From the NCBI GenBank assembly GCA_025201765.1, contig MU623368.1:124001-188000 (forward strand): a DNA stretch of 64,000 nucleotides. The letters are read 5' to 3'. The notes under the pieces were generated by a model. It was not told where the DNA came from. It worked only from the letters and a program-made list of their open reading frames with translations, and made no database searches. Below are positions 20,907-32,988 of this stretch, piece by piece. This stretch comes from Daldinia sp. FL1419. Its lineage: Eukaryota; Ascomycota; Sordariomycetes; Xylariales; Hypoxylaceae. A program made the position numbers and the translations under genes. Positions within the stretch are counted from its first letter, which is position 1; each line of letters starts with the position of its first letter.

Positions 20907-22814
20907 TCAAAAGATGGTTGGTATGCTCGCTTCTCCGTTGCAGTATATTTTACACTGACGACACGAAAACCACCATTCTATCTGTCCATACCAGGGGACA
21001 TTGAGGTATACCATATTATCTTTTCTCAGGGGTGATAATTGGATACTCGCTACGTAAGGGTATCCATTCGTCGTTGAAAACCCTAAAAGTAGCGTTTCGG
21101 ATGGGCTGATCCTGAAAGTATCATCTAAACAATCGAATTTTATTTGCCCTACTGCGACTTTATGGCCATTTTCATAATGTAACAACATTCCAGTAAAGTT
21201 CGTTATATCCCCTTGCTTAACGCGACAAGGAGTTACCGCCACTACACCGTCGAGTGAAGCTGATGTATGGAAAAAGTCTTCTACGGAAGTAGATTCTGGA
21301 TAAGGCGATTCGGGAACCGGGACGAATGCAGACTCTCTGGGGGCCGGGAGAGGGGTTTCAAACCCGAATTCGTGGATACCGCGAGGGGAATGTTCAAAAT
21401 ACATCCGATTTGGAAGATTTTCTGGTGTATCAAGGAGAGACCACGCGCATGCTGGCCAGGCTCTTCCTTTTTGCGGCCCTGCTATCATAACTCGGCCAGT
21501 ACTTGTTCGTAGCTTGCCAAAAAGTTAGCATTCGTTTTATGTCTTTTTTATAAAAAACCATAACTTACAACAAGGGCCATCTCACGAGGAAGCCGGCGGT
21601 GGCGCATCCATATTTCTATGATATATTCGCCAGGGTCAATTGGCATATAAAGCCAAACATCCCCTACGCGGCTAGTTGATTCATAGAATGATGAGCCCTT
21701 GGTGTGAGCATGAATGGACCTAAGTTGGTCGTTCCAGCAAAACGAATAGCCCGTTACTGTTAATGTATTATACGGTACAGAAGCCATTCGAAGAGCCATT
21801 CCCCCAAAACCATGATACCTTATCGTGGATGCTGGTAAAGGAAGAATGTCCCAAGCGAGACGGCGTGATCTTTGCGTGTAATTCACGTTGGACCAAGTTA
21901 GGTCTCGAAGTTTGAACCCCTAGAAATAATATGGTAAGATGATTTGATATAAAGTAACTATATGTATTCTGAAAGTAAGAACCTAAAAGCCTGAAAAAAA
22001 AAAAAAACTAAAAACTCACGTCGGTTTTGCCTTGAAGGTTCGTATCCTGCATGTTGGAAGATCTTGATAAAGTTCTCCACCAGGTACCTGGAATAAGAGG
22101 AATATGGGCAGGAAAAATGAAGTGAATCTGCCTAATACCCAAATGATCTTCTAATATATATATGTCATTGACTTCTGAATATGTAATTAATAGAGTTCCA
22201 TTGGTACAAGGCCCATTAGTCAAAGTAGCAATATACTTAACACCTTCAAATTCAACATATCGGACCCATATTCTAATTGATATATCTATACATATATCAA
22301 TTGGAACTTGAAAGGTCAACCAGTTTTTTATAGCTTTCGTGACAGAGTATTCGCGTACGAGGTATCGCGCAATCTCATTCCGTAGTTCCGTAGGGAGATA
22401 TGGTTGCGGCAGAGTGATACGCGACGCCAGATGCGAATGAAGCCAAGCAAACCGCCGTTTTTTCTCGGACAAAGAAGGCTCAAATGTATAAGCAACTATT
22501 TGCCAAAAATTATGCGGCTTGAAATTTAGGAATCTGACACATTCCGAATCACAAACCACGACGATACAGTCGTCAGGAAATGTGTATTGACGTCGTACAT
22601 GCCGAGTAAATTCGCTATCGCTAACAAACTCCTGGTCGTAGAGGAAAGGTTGGAGTAATTCGCCGTCCGGATAAGCTATTCATCTTATTAATTTAGATTT
22701 TACAATCATAAGAGAATCATTACTTGGAACGAGTACTGCACCAAGCGAAAAATCGCATTGGCAAAGACCACACCGGCGAGGTATCCACCGAGGTGCCCTT
22801 GTCATGATTGCCAT
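20907..22814 (-). CDS. fungal-specific protein of unknown function, four exons
   Basis: The joins on the minus strand are 22814-22724, 22675-22020, 21919-21569 and 21512-20907, giving 567 aa with all phases matching. I recognise the layout as one of a family of variable genes found in many copies in filamentous ascomycetes, but no function is known. The N-terminus has a CGLCQCDFSLGAVLVP cysteine motif, then LPTELRNEIARYLVRE (F-box-like helix), YIATLTNGPCTNGTL, the acidic-aromatic LGIRQIHFIFPAHIPLIPG, WWRTLS, and a C-terminal region with TRVGDVWLYMPIDPGEYI-like sequence and LGFSTTNGYPYVASIQL. The last may be a substrate-binding beta fold. It lies beside an AT-rich decayed block, as expected of an accessory gene. 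The start could also be the ATG at 22805. Confidence 0.78.
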
Positions 22815-24020
22815 AATGAAGTGGGGATTGTATTAGCGCAATATAGCAGAGTTAAGAAGTCTTGTAACCGTAGGTGGTTTGAAGAGGGTAGTGGAATAGG
22901 TTCCTTTGTTAAACTTAAGTACGGATGGTTCAAGAGTACCTACTGCAGACAATAACCATAGGGCACCCATGCCAAGCTTGTTGCCTCATCCAGCCTGGCA
23001 TATACCTGACGCAGGCAGGTTTCATTAGGTGTCTAGGTACCTACTTAGGGAGGCAAAATGGCGTCAAAAGAAGTGCCGTTTCTCTTACCACACAACTCAC
23101 TGTCTTATTGCCATAACTCGATTAGATTACCTCTTACGATTCAGGGAAAAATATCTAAATAAAATTTAGAATTTTCCTTTCATTATAATACTTTTCTATA
23201 TTTTTATTTCTGGTTATATAATGTGCAAATATTTTATCATATAAGCTGTTACGTTAGGCACGTTTTTTACGGCATCTTGGGAGGTCTGGGCGTGCACCGC
23301 ACTATTGAAACCATAGTGGTTGATCCCGCCACCGGAGCCTACCGGAGACGTCACTATTAAGACCTCAGCCCGATTAGGTAGCAAGTGGCTACCTAATGCA
23401 GTGCGGATAAAAAAGTGCGTACATGGCCGAGCTTCGACCATGTGCGAATCTTTTGGACCGGACCTTCGTATCAATAAAGATACAAGAGATTCTTAATATT
23501 GTCCCAACCACCACAGGGGTCAAGAGACGTGTTTTCACATCATATCGAGGGGCGTATGCATTGGTTAGACCATTTCTATTGGATGGTGAGTTCCAATAGG
23601 AACATAGGAAGTGGCCAGAGCTGCAGCAACGGAGTTAGGCCGGATAGGTGGCGGGTAGGTTTTCTCCGAAACACGGTTCCTACCCGGAACAAATACCAAA
23701 AGATGGACCGGATACCTGTATTAAATAATTTAGGTAAAGCGGTGTAGTAATAATAAATAAATAAATAAAATATTGTCCCAATCAACAAAGTCCCGGCCTC
23801 CTACTCCTCCTCCGAAGACCTAACCGCAGTAAAGCATAACAAGCAGATAGCTCGGAGCTGTACAGGGTCCCGCAATCCCCGATCCGCTAGGTTCTTCTAC
23901 ATAAGTAGAGACTCATATCGCCCTTGGACTCGAAGGCCCGCCGGTATTTCCAATGTTTATGTAGTCACTGGGAGGACCCACGGCCATGTAGCAGTATATT
24001 CCATTACGGATAAAGATTAC
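22815..24020. other. AT-rich intergenic, possible gene debris
   Basis: A ctaggtacctacttaggg motif lies at 23031 and very AT-rich sequence at 23140-23240. The minus-strand frame 23214-23474 contains a glycine-rich LIVTSPVGSGGGINHYG stretch that might be debris of an old gene, but I cannot assign it. Confidence 0.35.
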
Positions 24021-24530
24021 CTATACTGACGGGGGGCGATCCGCATCCGCTATGTTATGAGCCTCTATATCTTGGCTGGGTATAGTTGGGGCGCATCGCA
24101 ACGGGATATTCTCTTTGATAGTTCGCGTAGTATTAAGGAGAGTGGGACTGAACCTGTAATCTTCGTCTTCTAACAATGCGGGCAAATACTTTTCGTCATC
24201 CAATGGTTGTAATGTAATTATCGTTGTACCTACGGAAGAACCAACTGCGAAAGTTGGCGCCCCTAGTTGTTAAGGCAAATAAATATGCCCTGTAGGTTGA
24301 ACGTGTCGATGGCCCTTTCGCACGCATCAAGGCCTTCGGTTTCGACTTTTGTCCTGTTGCCAAGCGTTTTTTGGTCTTCTCGGATACAAAGGATCGTCGC
24401 GTTGCCTTGCGAAGTAAACGCGTCTACGCGCTCATCGACTCGTCGGAGTGACCTTTTATCTATATATTGTTCGGTTGCCGGTATGAAGCCTTTTAAAGTT
24501 AGAATAGGAAAATTAAAATAATTAGATAAT
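24021..24530 (-). pseudogene. decayed coding fragment, unknown family
   Basis: Two minus-strand frames look protein-like and abut at a stop at 24263-24265. The upstream part (24530-24266) reads LKGFIPATEQYIDKRSLRRV through TEGLDACERAIDTFNLQG. The downstream part (24260-24021, shifted frame) reads TIITLQPLDDEKYLPALLED to IEAHNIADADRPPSV and a stop. A frameshift or a missed intron would join them. There is no start and AT-rich sequence follows on the 5' side, so I treat it as a remnant. No function can be assigned. Confidence 0.4.
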
Positions 24531-24668
24531 AAATGATCTTTTTTTTTAAAAAAAAAAATGAATTATTAATAAAATAAAGTAAATATTTATACTTCATTTA
24601 AATAAATTAGAATATTAAGAATAATTATATTTTAGATAAATTATATTTATTATTAAGCAGATATTAAC

Positions 24669-24712
24669 ATCGGGCTATTGTAGTGCGCTCTGCAGGGGTG
24701 CCCTCCTGTTTC
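24669..24712 (+). repeat. dispersed hairpin motif, copy C
   Basis: ATCGGGCTATTGTAGTGCGC then TCTGCAGGGGTGCCCTCCTG. It is closest to copy A (1991-2034), with the left arm of the inner stem changed. It follows about 140 bp of extremely AT-rich sequence (24520-24660) and stands 260 bp upstream of the KH-protein gene. Confidence 0.55.
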
Positions 24713-24974
24713 CTTTATGGTTCCATCTAATACCTAATCCGAACATTCGAGCTAGGCGGAAATCTCGAGAATTACTGCCTATACCTTTTTCAATCTTATT
24801 CAACCTTAATTTTTTAGACCAACTATTTTGATTCCTTCATTCTACAACAACGATTCCTACTTTGCGCAGCTTTCTATCATTTGCGCGTAATTCCGTTGCA
24901 ACTTCTCCATAGGCTTTTAGTCTTCGATTAGATACATCACATCTCATCTGTCGTAACTTGTGATATTGGCGGAA

Positions 24975-27078
24975 ATGGACGACACGGAACGACGTACCGC
25001 AAAACGATCTCGGTTCGATCAAACTGAGCCCGAACCGCGCCGTTCTCGATTCGATCGCAGGTCGCGCTCTCCACCAGCGAAGAGGTTAGATCATGGCCGC
25101 GACAGTCGCGAACGTAGTCCATTGAGTAAAGATAGAGAGAATCATACGCATGAGCCCAAGAAAAGTCCTGTCGACCCTGCCACAGCAGCAGGTATGTAAT
25201 CATCCCCGGCATAAGGCTTCGTGATCTTTTTTGACTAACCGTCCATCTCCAGCTGCTGCGGCCGCTAAGATCAATGCGCAAATTCAAGCGAAGAAGGGAA
25301 TCCAGCACGTAGATGTACCCCCGATCAAATCAGCATCCTCTGCGTCTCCCGGCCCGAACGCTGAGGGTACACCGGGCGCCATCAACACCAACAATATCAA
25401 TGGCGAAATATACATCGCCGACGGCGACTATATTAAGGATATTGAAGTAAACGACCTGCGAAACCGATACCTACTCACGAAGAGTTCTACTCAGAAGATG
25501 GTAAATAATACCCTTGGTTTATCCCTACTGATTTGCACCAGAATTTCAGCACCAGAGTAGTGGTTCCTTTCCAGTGTTATGTATATATATATATATATAT
25601 ATCGTCGTGTGCGAAGAGTTCTGCTTACATGGAAGCGTGCTAGCTCGCACTCGAATCCCCTCTGTGGCATCTGCTGACCTCCGCTGCTTGATTTAGATTA
25701 AAGAAGAAACCGGAGCTGGTACGAGAAACCTCCTAGCTGTTTATTGATTTAATATAGAACCATGGTTGACTTTGAAAGATGTCACGACGCGAGGCAATTA
25801 CTACCCGGATAAGAGCATGGCGACGCCATCAGTAAGAAACACCTCGGTCAAGTCGGAAGAAAACCCAGGGCTGACATCGACTTAGAATCCTCCGCTATTC
25901 CTCCACATCACCAGCACCTCCAAAGCAGGGCTCGAATCTGCTGTTGCCAAGATCGAGGAATTAATGAAGCAAGAACTCCCGAACCTCGTTGATGAGCGAC
26001 GATTCCGACGCCGAGAGCAGGAGCAAGTCGAACGTGATGAGTTTGGAAGGGTCAGCTTGTTTTGCTTCTTATAGTAATCATTTACTAACATCGAGTAGCG
26101 TAAATGGCCGGAAGCGAAGATTCCGATTGGCCTCGAAGAGATAAGAGGGTTTAACTTAAGAGCTCAGATTGTCGGACATGGTGGCTCTTACGTGAAACAT
26201 ATTCAGCAAGAAACCGGATGTCGGGTCCAAATCAAAGGGCGCGGATCAGGATATCTCGAAGCCTCAACTAACCGTGAAAGCGACGATGATATGTACCTCC
26301 ATGTTGCGTAAGTACATAGCGACGTGTTTCCCGCTCTGGCTATCTAACGTTGTCTAGTGGACCCGATCCTAAGATGGTCGATAAAGCCAAGGAGTTATGT
26401 GAAGACTTGATTGGCAATGTAAAGGAACAGTATGAGGAGTTTAAGAGCCGTCCCCCGCGTCCGCATTACAACAACCATGGTGGCCACGGTGGTGGTGGTA
26501 GTGGTGGTGGTAGTTACGGCGAGAGATTTTATGGTGACCGACCTTACGGTGGTGATAGATATGGAGATAGACAAGGGAGTGGCTCTTATGGTGGATACGG
26601 TGGCTATAACAATTCGCCCAATCCTGCCGCGAGCTCGGCCACCCCTGCTCCTCCCGGTCAGGTTAGCCCACAGAACGCCAACAGCGAATACGCCGCCCAA
26701 TATGCTCAGTACTACGGTGGCCAAGACCCCTATGCGGCATACGGTGGTTACGCAGCGTAAGTAATGTGGCCAAGATGAAATGCAAGATCGCTGACGCCAC
26801 TCCAGATACGTGCAATATTACCAGCAGTACTACGCTGCTGCCCAAGCGGCGCAACAAGGTTCACCAACACCGCCAGTTCCTGGTGCCGCCGTCTCCCCTC
26901 CGCCCCCTCCGCCTAGTGAAGCCCCTCCGCCACCGCCTCCTGGAGGATCTGCACACCCTCCCCCTCCACCGCCTGGGACGGGAAGTTATGGCGCCGTAAG
27001 TTGTTTTACCGAAAAAAGCATCTTGGTATATAGAATCTAACTGGTTGCGTCTAGGTCCCCCCTCCCCCCGGACTATGA
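24975..27078 (+). CDS. KH-domain RNA-binding protein (KHDC4/BLOM7-like), nine exons
   Basis: Exons: 24975-25191, 25253-25500, 25697-25718, 25779-25831, 25886-26050, 26099-26307, 26358-26756, 26806-26995, 27055-27078. The total is 508 aa with every phase consistent. The N-terminus is Arg-rich with RSRFDRRSRSPPAKR. A first KH-like module (residues ~138-212) starts EVNDLRNRYLLTK and includes DVTTRGNYYPDKSMA. A second (~243-335) has GFNLRAQIVGHGGSYVKHIQ, QIKGRGSGYLE and DPKMVDKAKELCEDLIGNV, the paired arrangement of animal KHDC4, a pre-mRNA splicing factor. The tail is Gly/Tyr-rich then polyproline (PPPPPPSEAPPPPPPGG). Exon 3 is only 22 nt, and the preceding 196-bp intron holds a TA repeat. Donor 6 (GTCAGC at 26051) is weak. 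Nuclear splicing function is inferred from homology. Confidence 0.9.
25580..25602. repeat. TA dinucleotide microsatellite in an intron
   Basis: A run of tata about 22 bp long inside intron 2 of the KH-protein gene. Confidence 0.85.
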
Positions 27079-27697
27079 TTAAGACTTGGTTTTGGAGACT
27101 CATATGGACACGCCTTTCCTACCCCTAAAAAGGAGATCAGTAATATGAAAAGAGATAATGATATATTTAAGGGAAAAGGTTCGAAAAGGGGTCAGATGAA
27201 GTCAGCGGAACGGGGTTTATGGCTCTGTCGAAGGCAGCTCGCCTCGTACAGATGTCAGGTAGATAGATAATAGTCTTATTTGAGGTTGATTTTCTGAGCA
27301 GTACTCTTGCTATTCGTGTTGAGCGGGTATGTATCTACCTAACCTTAGATACCTCGGCCCATAGGTCTCTATTATATCTCCCGCTTATGTAAAATTACCT
27401 ACCTAGCTCTTCACCTCGCTGGGCGACGTGATACGCCCGTGATTCTCGGTGGAGTACAAGGTTGAACAAGGGCTTATCGATAAGACAATACGTCAGTTTC
27501 TCTCTCGACCGCTGGAAGAGTCGCAACTCTCTCCATTAAGCTCTCTATACACACACACTATACAGTACACACACTATACACCTCCCAGCTTGCCAATTCC
27601 GTGGCCATGTGTATGATTCATGTTTGAGTTTAAGAATATGTTCGGGTTCATTTAGGGGCCACATAATAAGACCTTCCCCCTTAATCCTCCTTTTATA
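27079..27697. other. intergenic between KH-protein and TRAPPC13 genes
   Basis: 3' region of one gene and promoter of the next, same orientation. It has an imperfect acacacac/ctatacac repeat at 27546-27585. Confidence 0.45.
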
Positions 27698-28881
27698 ATG
27701 AGCCACCAACGTTATCCGTCAATCGACCCCAAGGAACCTCACTCTGTTTCCTTGAAAGTCCTGAGGTAACCAATGCTACACATGTTCCAATTCTAGTTTC
27801 GGTAGACTCTAATATTGTATTTGCCTTAAACAGATTATGTAGACCCTCCCTCGTAGTCCAGCATCCCTTACCCACGCCCGTCTCTTTACCTACCTCAGCC
27901 GAGCGGGAGCCTCCGATTCCTGCTTCACTCGGTTATAGCACCAACGGCGACACAAATCCAGACCCCTTTCTCCTAGCGCCAATATTACAACTCCCACCAT
28001 CCTTCGGTTCGGCATACGTCGGCGAGACATTCAGCTGTACGCTATGCGCTAACCACGATGTCCCGCTGCCAGGTGAACTACCACCGGCAGCGGCCCCAGC
28101 TGGGGGCGGACTGGCGCCCATGAGCCCTATGAATCCGCCAAAGCGCAAGTTCACCCGCGACGTACGGATCGAGGCCGAGATGAAAACACCCGGGTCCAGT
28201 ACTGCGCTGAAGCTCCCATTAATAGGGGCCGACGGCGTCGTGGATGAGGCGGATCCCAACGACAAGCGTGGGCATCCTAGAGGCATAGACCTAGAACCAG
28301 GCGACACGTTGCAACGGATCGTCAACTTCGACCTCAAGGAAGAAGGCAACCACGTGCTCGCCGTAACGGTAAGCTACTACGAAGCGACCGAGACGTCAGG
28401 GCGGACGCGGACCTTCCGGAAGCTGTACCAGTTCATATGTAAGGGGTCGCTTATAGTGCGCACCAAAGTCGGTGCTTTGCTCCCCCCGCCACCGCTACCC
28501 TCGCAGTCGGACCTGGACCTCCACCGGCAGCAAGAGAAAGTCAAGAAACAGCGGCGGCGCTGGGTGATGGAAGCCCAGCTGGAGAACTACAGCGAGGACG
28601 TGATGCAGTTGTCCCACGTGGGGTTAGACCTCGAGCCAGGGCTGCGGTACCAGGATTGCAATTGGCAGGTTGGCGGCGTGGGGGCCAGTAGGCCGGTGCT
28701 GCATCCCGGGGAGGTGGAGCAGTGCTGCTTTGTGCTGGAGGAGGAGGGTGGGAAGACGCTGGAGCCGGATGAGGATGGGAGATTGGTGTTTGGCATGCTT
28801 TGGATTGGTTGGAGGAGCGAGATGGGGAATAAGGGGTACTTGTCTACGGGGAAGTTGGGAATGAGGAATCTTGGAAGGTGA
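27698..28881 (+). CDS. TRAPP complex subunit TRAPPC13 (DUF974)
   Basis: The joins are 27698-27765 and 27834-28881 (371 aa). The short first exon MSHQRYPSIDPKEPHSVSLK plus VLR runs into LCRPSLVVQHPL across a 68-bp intron (GTAACC donor, AACAG acceptor). The family pattern follows: LAPILQLPPSFGSAYVGETF, SCTLCANHDVPLP, then RDVRIEAEMKTP, GDTLQRIVNFDLKEEGNHVL and YQFICKGSLIVRTK, and at the C-terminus HPGEVEQCCFVLEEEGG and GMLWIGWRSEMGNKGYL. TRAPPC13 belongs to the TRAPP tethering complexes acting at Golgi membranes in vesicle traffic. The proline-rich insert PTPVSLPTSAEREPPIP is not conserved in animals as far as I know. Codon third positions in the 3' half are very GC-rich. Confidence 0.92.
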
Positions 28882-29330
28882 GGTGAAGAGAAGTCAGGAA
28901 AGTCGAAGTGAGTGGGATGGAATGGGCCGGGCTGGGCCGGGCTAGACGTGTTAGTGAAATGAAACGAGGCAACGATAATAATGAGATGTGAGTGGGTTAT
29001 TCCAGACGTGGCGTTTGATAGTCACGACGGAAGGACGGGCTATGCTCTTCCATAGCATGGATGGGGACTACGATTTTTTCTATCTGCAACGGCCCTACGA
29101 TTCCGATGTTCTTTGCATCTTTCGCGTGCGTTATATTACCTAGGAGACATTGTTGGTTCCGTCAGGGGCAAGGGCAAATATTTACGCAGCCTACGAAATA
29201 TGAAACTTATGGGTTGAACTACATTCGGGATCACGACATATTCGCGGATGCGTGCCGTAGGATAGGCGTGTCATCGTCCTTCTATGTACCAGCACGCACC
29301 CGAACGATTCATTACTTGCTGAATATATTT

Positions 29331-29382
29331 ATACCTATACCTATACCTATACCTACTACCTACTACCTACTACCTACTACCA
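29331..29382. repeat. tandem ctatac / ctacta repeat
   Basis: Three to four ctatac units followed by four to five ctactac units, about 50 bp. Confidence 0.8.
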
Positions 29383-32300
29383 GGTCGGTGTGTATAGATA
29401 TCCATCAAGGCATACCTAATTCCGGGTCCCTACGGTAAAGAGGTAATCCGAGAACTGACAGGTAGTCTCTCCTAGGCATATCGCTCGTTTGAGCTTCTCA
29501 ACCCAATAAACGAGGATGTATTCTTGATTAGTCCCTTGTAAGCCGTACACAGAATTACCGTACCAAGAGCCGTAAGCAGGGAATATCCTAAATATACCAC
29601 GATATTCATGATCTCGTGGCATACCCGTAGCATACATATTCGTGACGACACGCAAGCCTGCTCCGGGCTCCTAGTTAGTTACACACCTATCCGGATATTT
29701 GGGAAAATGAGCTGTCAGATGCAAATTCTCCTAACGTAGCACCATAGTTTGGCTTACATACATACAAGTCTACATGCTAGGTTAGTTATGTATCTCTAAG
29801 GCACGCACATACACTACGTCCATGCCATGTACGCCACTAACACGGCCGCATGTTCGCGTCCTCAGATCGACTCATGGATTAGCTAGCTGGCGTAATGGGC
29901 ACGGCGGGCACACGCGCGCGCTCAGACTTTACAAAGAGGGACCCTAGTAACCAACCTATATTCCCAACCAGGTACAGTACATAGTACGTACGTAGTTATT
30001 CCTGACCCCATTGGCTAACTCGAACCGTACACACGATACCGAGCTGGCCTAGGGCTAAGCTCTCGACGCATACACGAGTCCAAGTAACGCATGCAGATGC
30101 ATCATGCACACCCGGGTTTTTATTCCCCTGGCGAGGACCTTGGACGTGGGCATGAAGCGTGGGCGTGGGCGGCGTCGAGACTGTATCTTGTGTTTCTACA
30201 TAGTTCCAGCTCGTGAGCGGTGAAGAACCAGAAGAAGAAGAAAAAGCCGATCTCTCTGGTTGCATCAAACAGGTTCCATTCCAAATCCAAATTCCAATAA
30301 TAGCGCCATCGCCATAATATCGTTCGAAAAAGAATCTCGGACTCGAAAGAAAATCGGGATGTGCAAGGGTTGAGCGAGGTCAAAGCGCAGCGGATTGAGC
30401 CGCTTCTTCGTCCTTTAGGCACGACATCGAAGAGTGAATGAATGAATATGTATGGATTGTATGACTCCATTCCTAATACGGCATACCTGCCTCGCAATGT
30501 TTTTGGGGATTCCCGGAAAACTCCTACGATACTACCTTTTGCGGGGGAGCTCATTACTATTATTAAGTTGTGCGGCTGCTAAATGTCCCTTTCCGGACCG
30601 GGAGGTTTCATCGAACAGCAGGACGATATCGAATCCTTCTATATCCTAGGCGTTGCTGCTGTTGCTGCTATTGCTGCTATTGCTTGTCGTCAGACTTCTT
30701 CAAAGTGGGCAGCGACCAGATAACCGAATCTCCGGAACAGGTGAACGGCCGGAGGATCTCGATAATTTCATATAAGCTTGGCCGACGATCAATCAATTAG
30801 TTGGGTAGAGGGCAGCGTGAGAAGCTTGGGGCGTGTTGCCTATTCTGGAAGCCGTGAATTACGACCCCGTTTGCATGCTGGCGATCAACTTCAAACGCAG
30901 CCATAGCTTCAAGCGATACGCAGACTAACGCAGACAGCTCAACGACGCGTTAAATGACCCGTATTGCTGACAGACACTCGTAATAACGAAATTACCATGG
31001 TCGCTACTTGACCGTTATGGCGTGACAATGCTACCTGGCCTCGACTAAAGGCCAGCAGTCTTCGGTATGTAAGTGAGTAAGTCAGCTAAGTTACGAACCC
31101 GCTCTGACGAGCGTTTGTTCCAGCTACGTCACTTGTGCGGCACGGCAATGCTGTACCTGATGCTAGGTTACTACCTTAGGACGAGAGCATGGATCCATGG
31201 ATCATCAGGTGGATTTGTGCCTCCATGAACGGTTGCAAGGATTCCACGAGTTTGTCAATCACGAATAAAATCCTGTAGGAATATGACAGGTACAAGGATC
31301 GGGATTCTCTAACGAGGACATGGTAAGCTTCAGATTTGCATTTCCTCGGTTTGCCCACCCCAGAATTTCATGTTTTCTGTATAGCTATAGTCAGTTATAT
31401 GAAACCTACTTGAGTATTCGGACTTAGACGAAGCTCAAATTCGAAAGCCGGAATATCTCCATATACAAGTCCTGGAAGAATTCGGTATGCGGAACGCCCA
31501 GGATCGGCGTAGACTAGGAACCGTGAAGAGCGGTCACCTCACCGTTGTTTAATGTTACAAGGTTGGATTAGGTTGGATTTGATGGACACGGCTCTCGGGG
31601 TCAACCGATATCTCTCAACTTCTGAAAAAAAAGAGGTGCTACTGGAACCTGATAGATTTCCCATCTTCTCAGATTTTTGGACTGTTTACTGTGTAGCCTG
31701 GCCGCTAAGATCCATGACAAAACCCCACAAGTCTGAAACAATACTGGCAGATTTCCGTCTGGATATCTGCAGCGGCGCCAAATAATTGTCGGCTTTAACT
31801 GATAGGATGTTGTTCGCTAGGGGCAGAGACCATAATGGTATGTGCCTGACTGTAACCCGAATAAATTATGCGATATGAATCAGTACTGCCGCCGCCTTAT
31901 TATTGTATTGCTGATCTGACACGTCGCTCTCTACCCGAGAATCACGTATCTATTGGGTCAGATTAGACGAAAAGATCGGGCGAGATGCGTCGCTGATAAT
32001 ATATCGTGCCTAGGCTCTGCGCTGGGTGATGTGCCTAAAGATATATGGTAGGGCAAGGTAGCCTCGAAAAAAAGGAAAAAAAGGAAAAGGGAACGAATAC
32101 CACAGACAATAGTGGCCGTGCGCCAATCCCGGCTACGACCGTGAGCTTTTTTACTTAATGATCTCGATATGAACCCCTGGACGAGAAAGCTCTGGCCCCT
32201 ATGTACAGTACCATAACGGGGGACATGTCTTAGCCACTAGTTTCTAGCAAGCCTAGCAAAAGCAGCAGACCATCGCTAGCCTACTGCTGCCCACAGGCTC

Positions 32301-32920
32301 ACGGACAGGGTCCAGTGGAGTTGTGTCTGCGTCTCAAAGACCCCATAAGAGACCGGGCCATACTCGAAATAGATGGTTTGTTTTTCTGCGACCTTCGATG
32401 TATGTACCATAGTACGTAGTAAAGTTTCTGCTGATGCTCAAATACGAGCTATGTCTTTCAATCTGGGACTAATAGGGGTAGAATTGAGATTTCTCAAATC
32501 GTCAAAACAGGTTGAAAAAGGGTGTAATGCCCCTGAATGGGCAGGCTACCTATGCAGGAACCATTAGATAGGTACTTCCAGGCGAATTATTCCTTCAATT
32601 CCTCCGAAGGTCACTTAGGTAGGTACCTAGGTTAGGTAGGTAAGTTCCATACGTCTTCCCTCTACTCAGAAGAGGAAGGGGAAATATCATTAAAAAAATT
32701 GGGGGAAAAGTGAAAATAATGAGATGACGAGGTAAGTAAATGGCTCGGATACTGCAAGGCACTAATAATCATCGCTTATCTGCAAGGTACGAAAGACCGA
32801 ATGCACGAACCAGTAGCTGTGAGTGGTTATTTGACGCCGGATACTGGCTAAAGAATTTTGGTCTCATCCCTAGCGACAACTTATCAAACGTCCCTAAGCT
32901 CTCTATTGTATTGAGGTATT

Positions 32921-32988
32921 GCGTAGTTGGCGTAGTTGGCGTAGATGGCGTAGATGGCGTAGCGTGGCATGGCGTGGCATGGTGGCAT
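32921..32988. repeat. 9-bp minisatellite gcgtagttg/gcgtagatg
   Basis: Two gcgtagttg, two gcgtagatg, then gcgtggcat units arranged head to tail, suggesting stepwise slippage with point changes. Confidence 0.8.

Noticed and set aside
30120..30554. 144-aa minus-strand frame
   Set aside because: Contains a Phe run from a homopolymer-like stretch and nothing protein-like around it.
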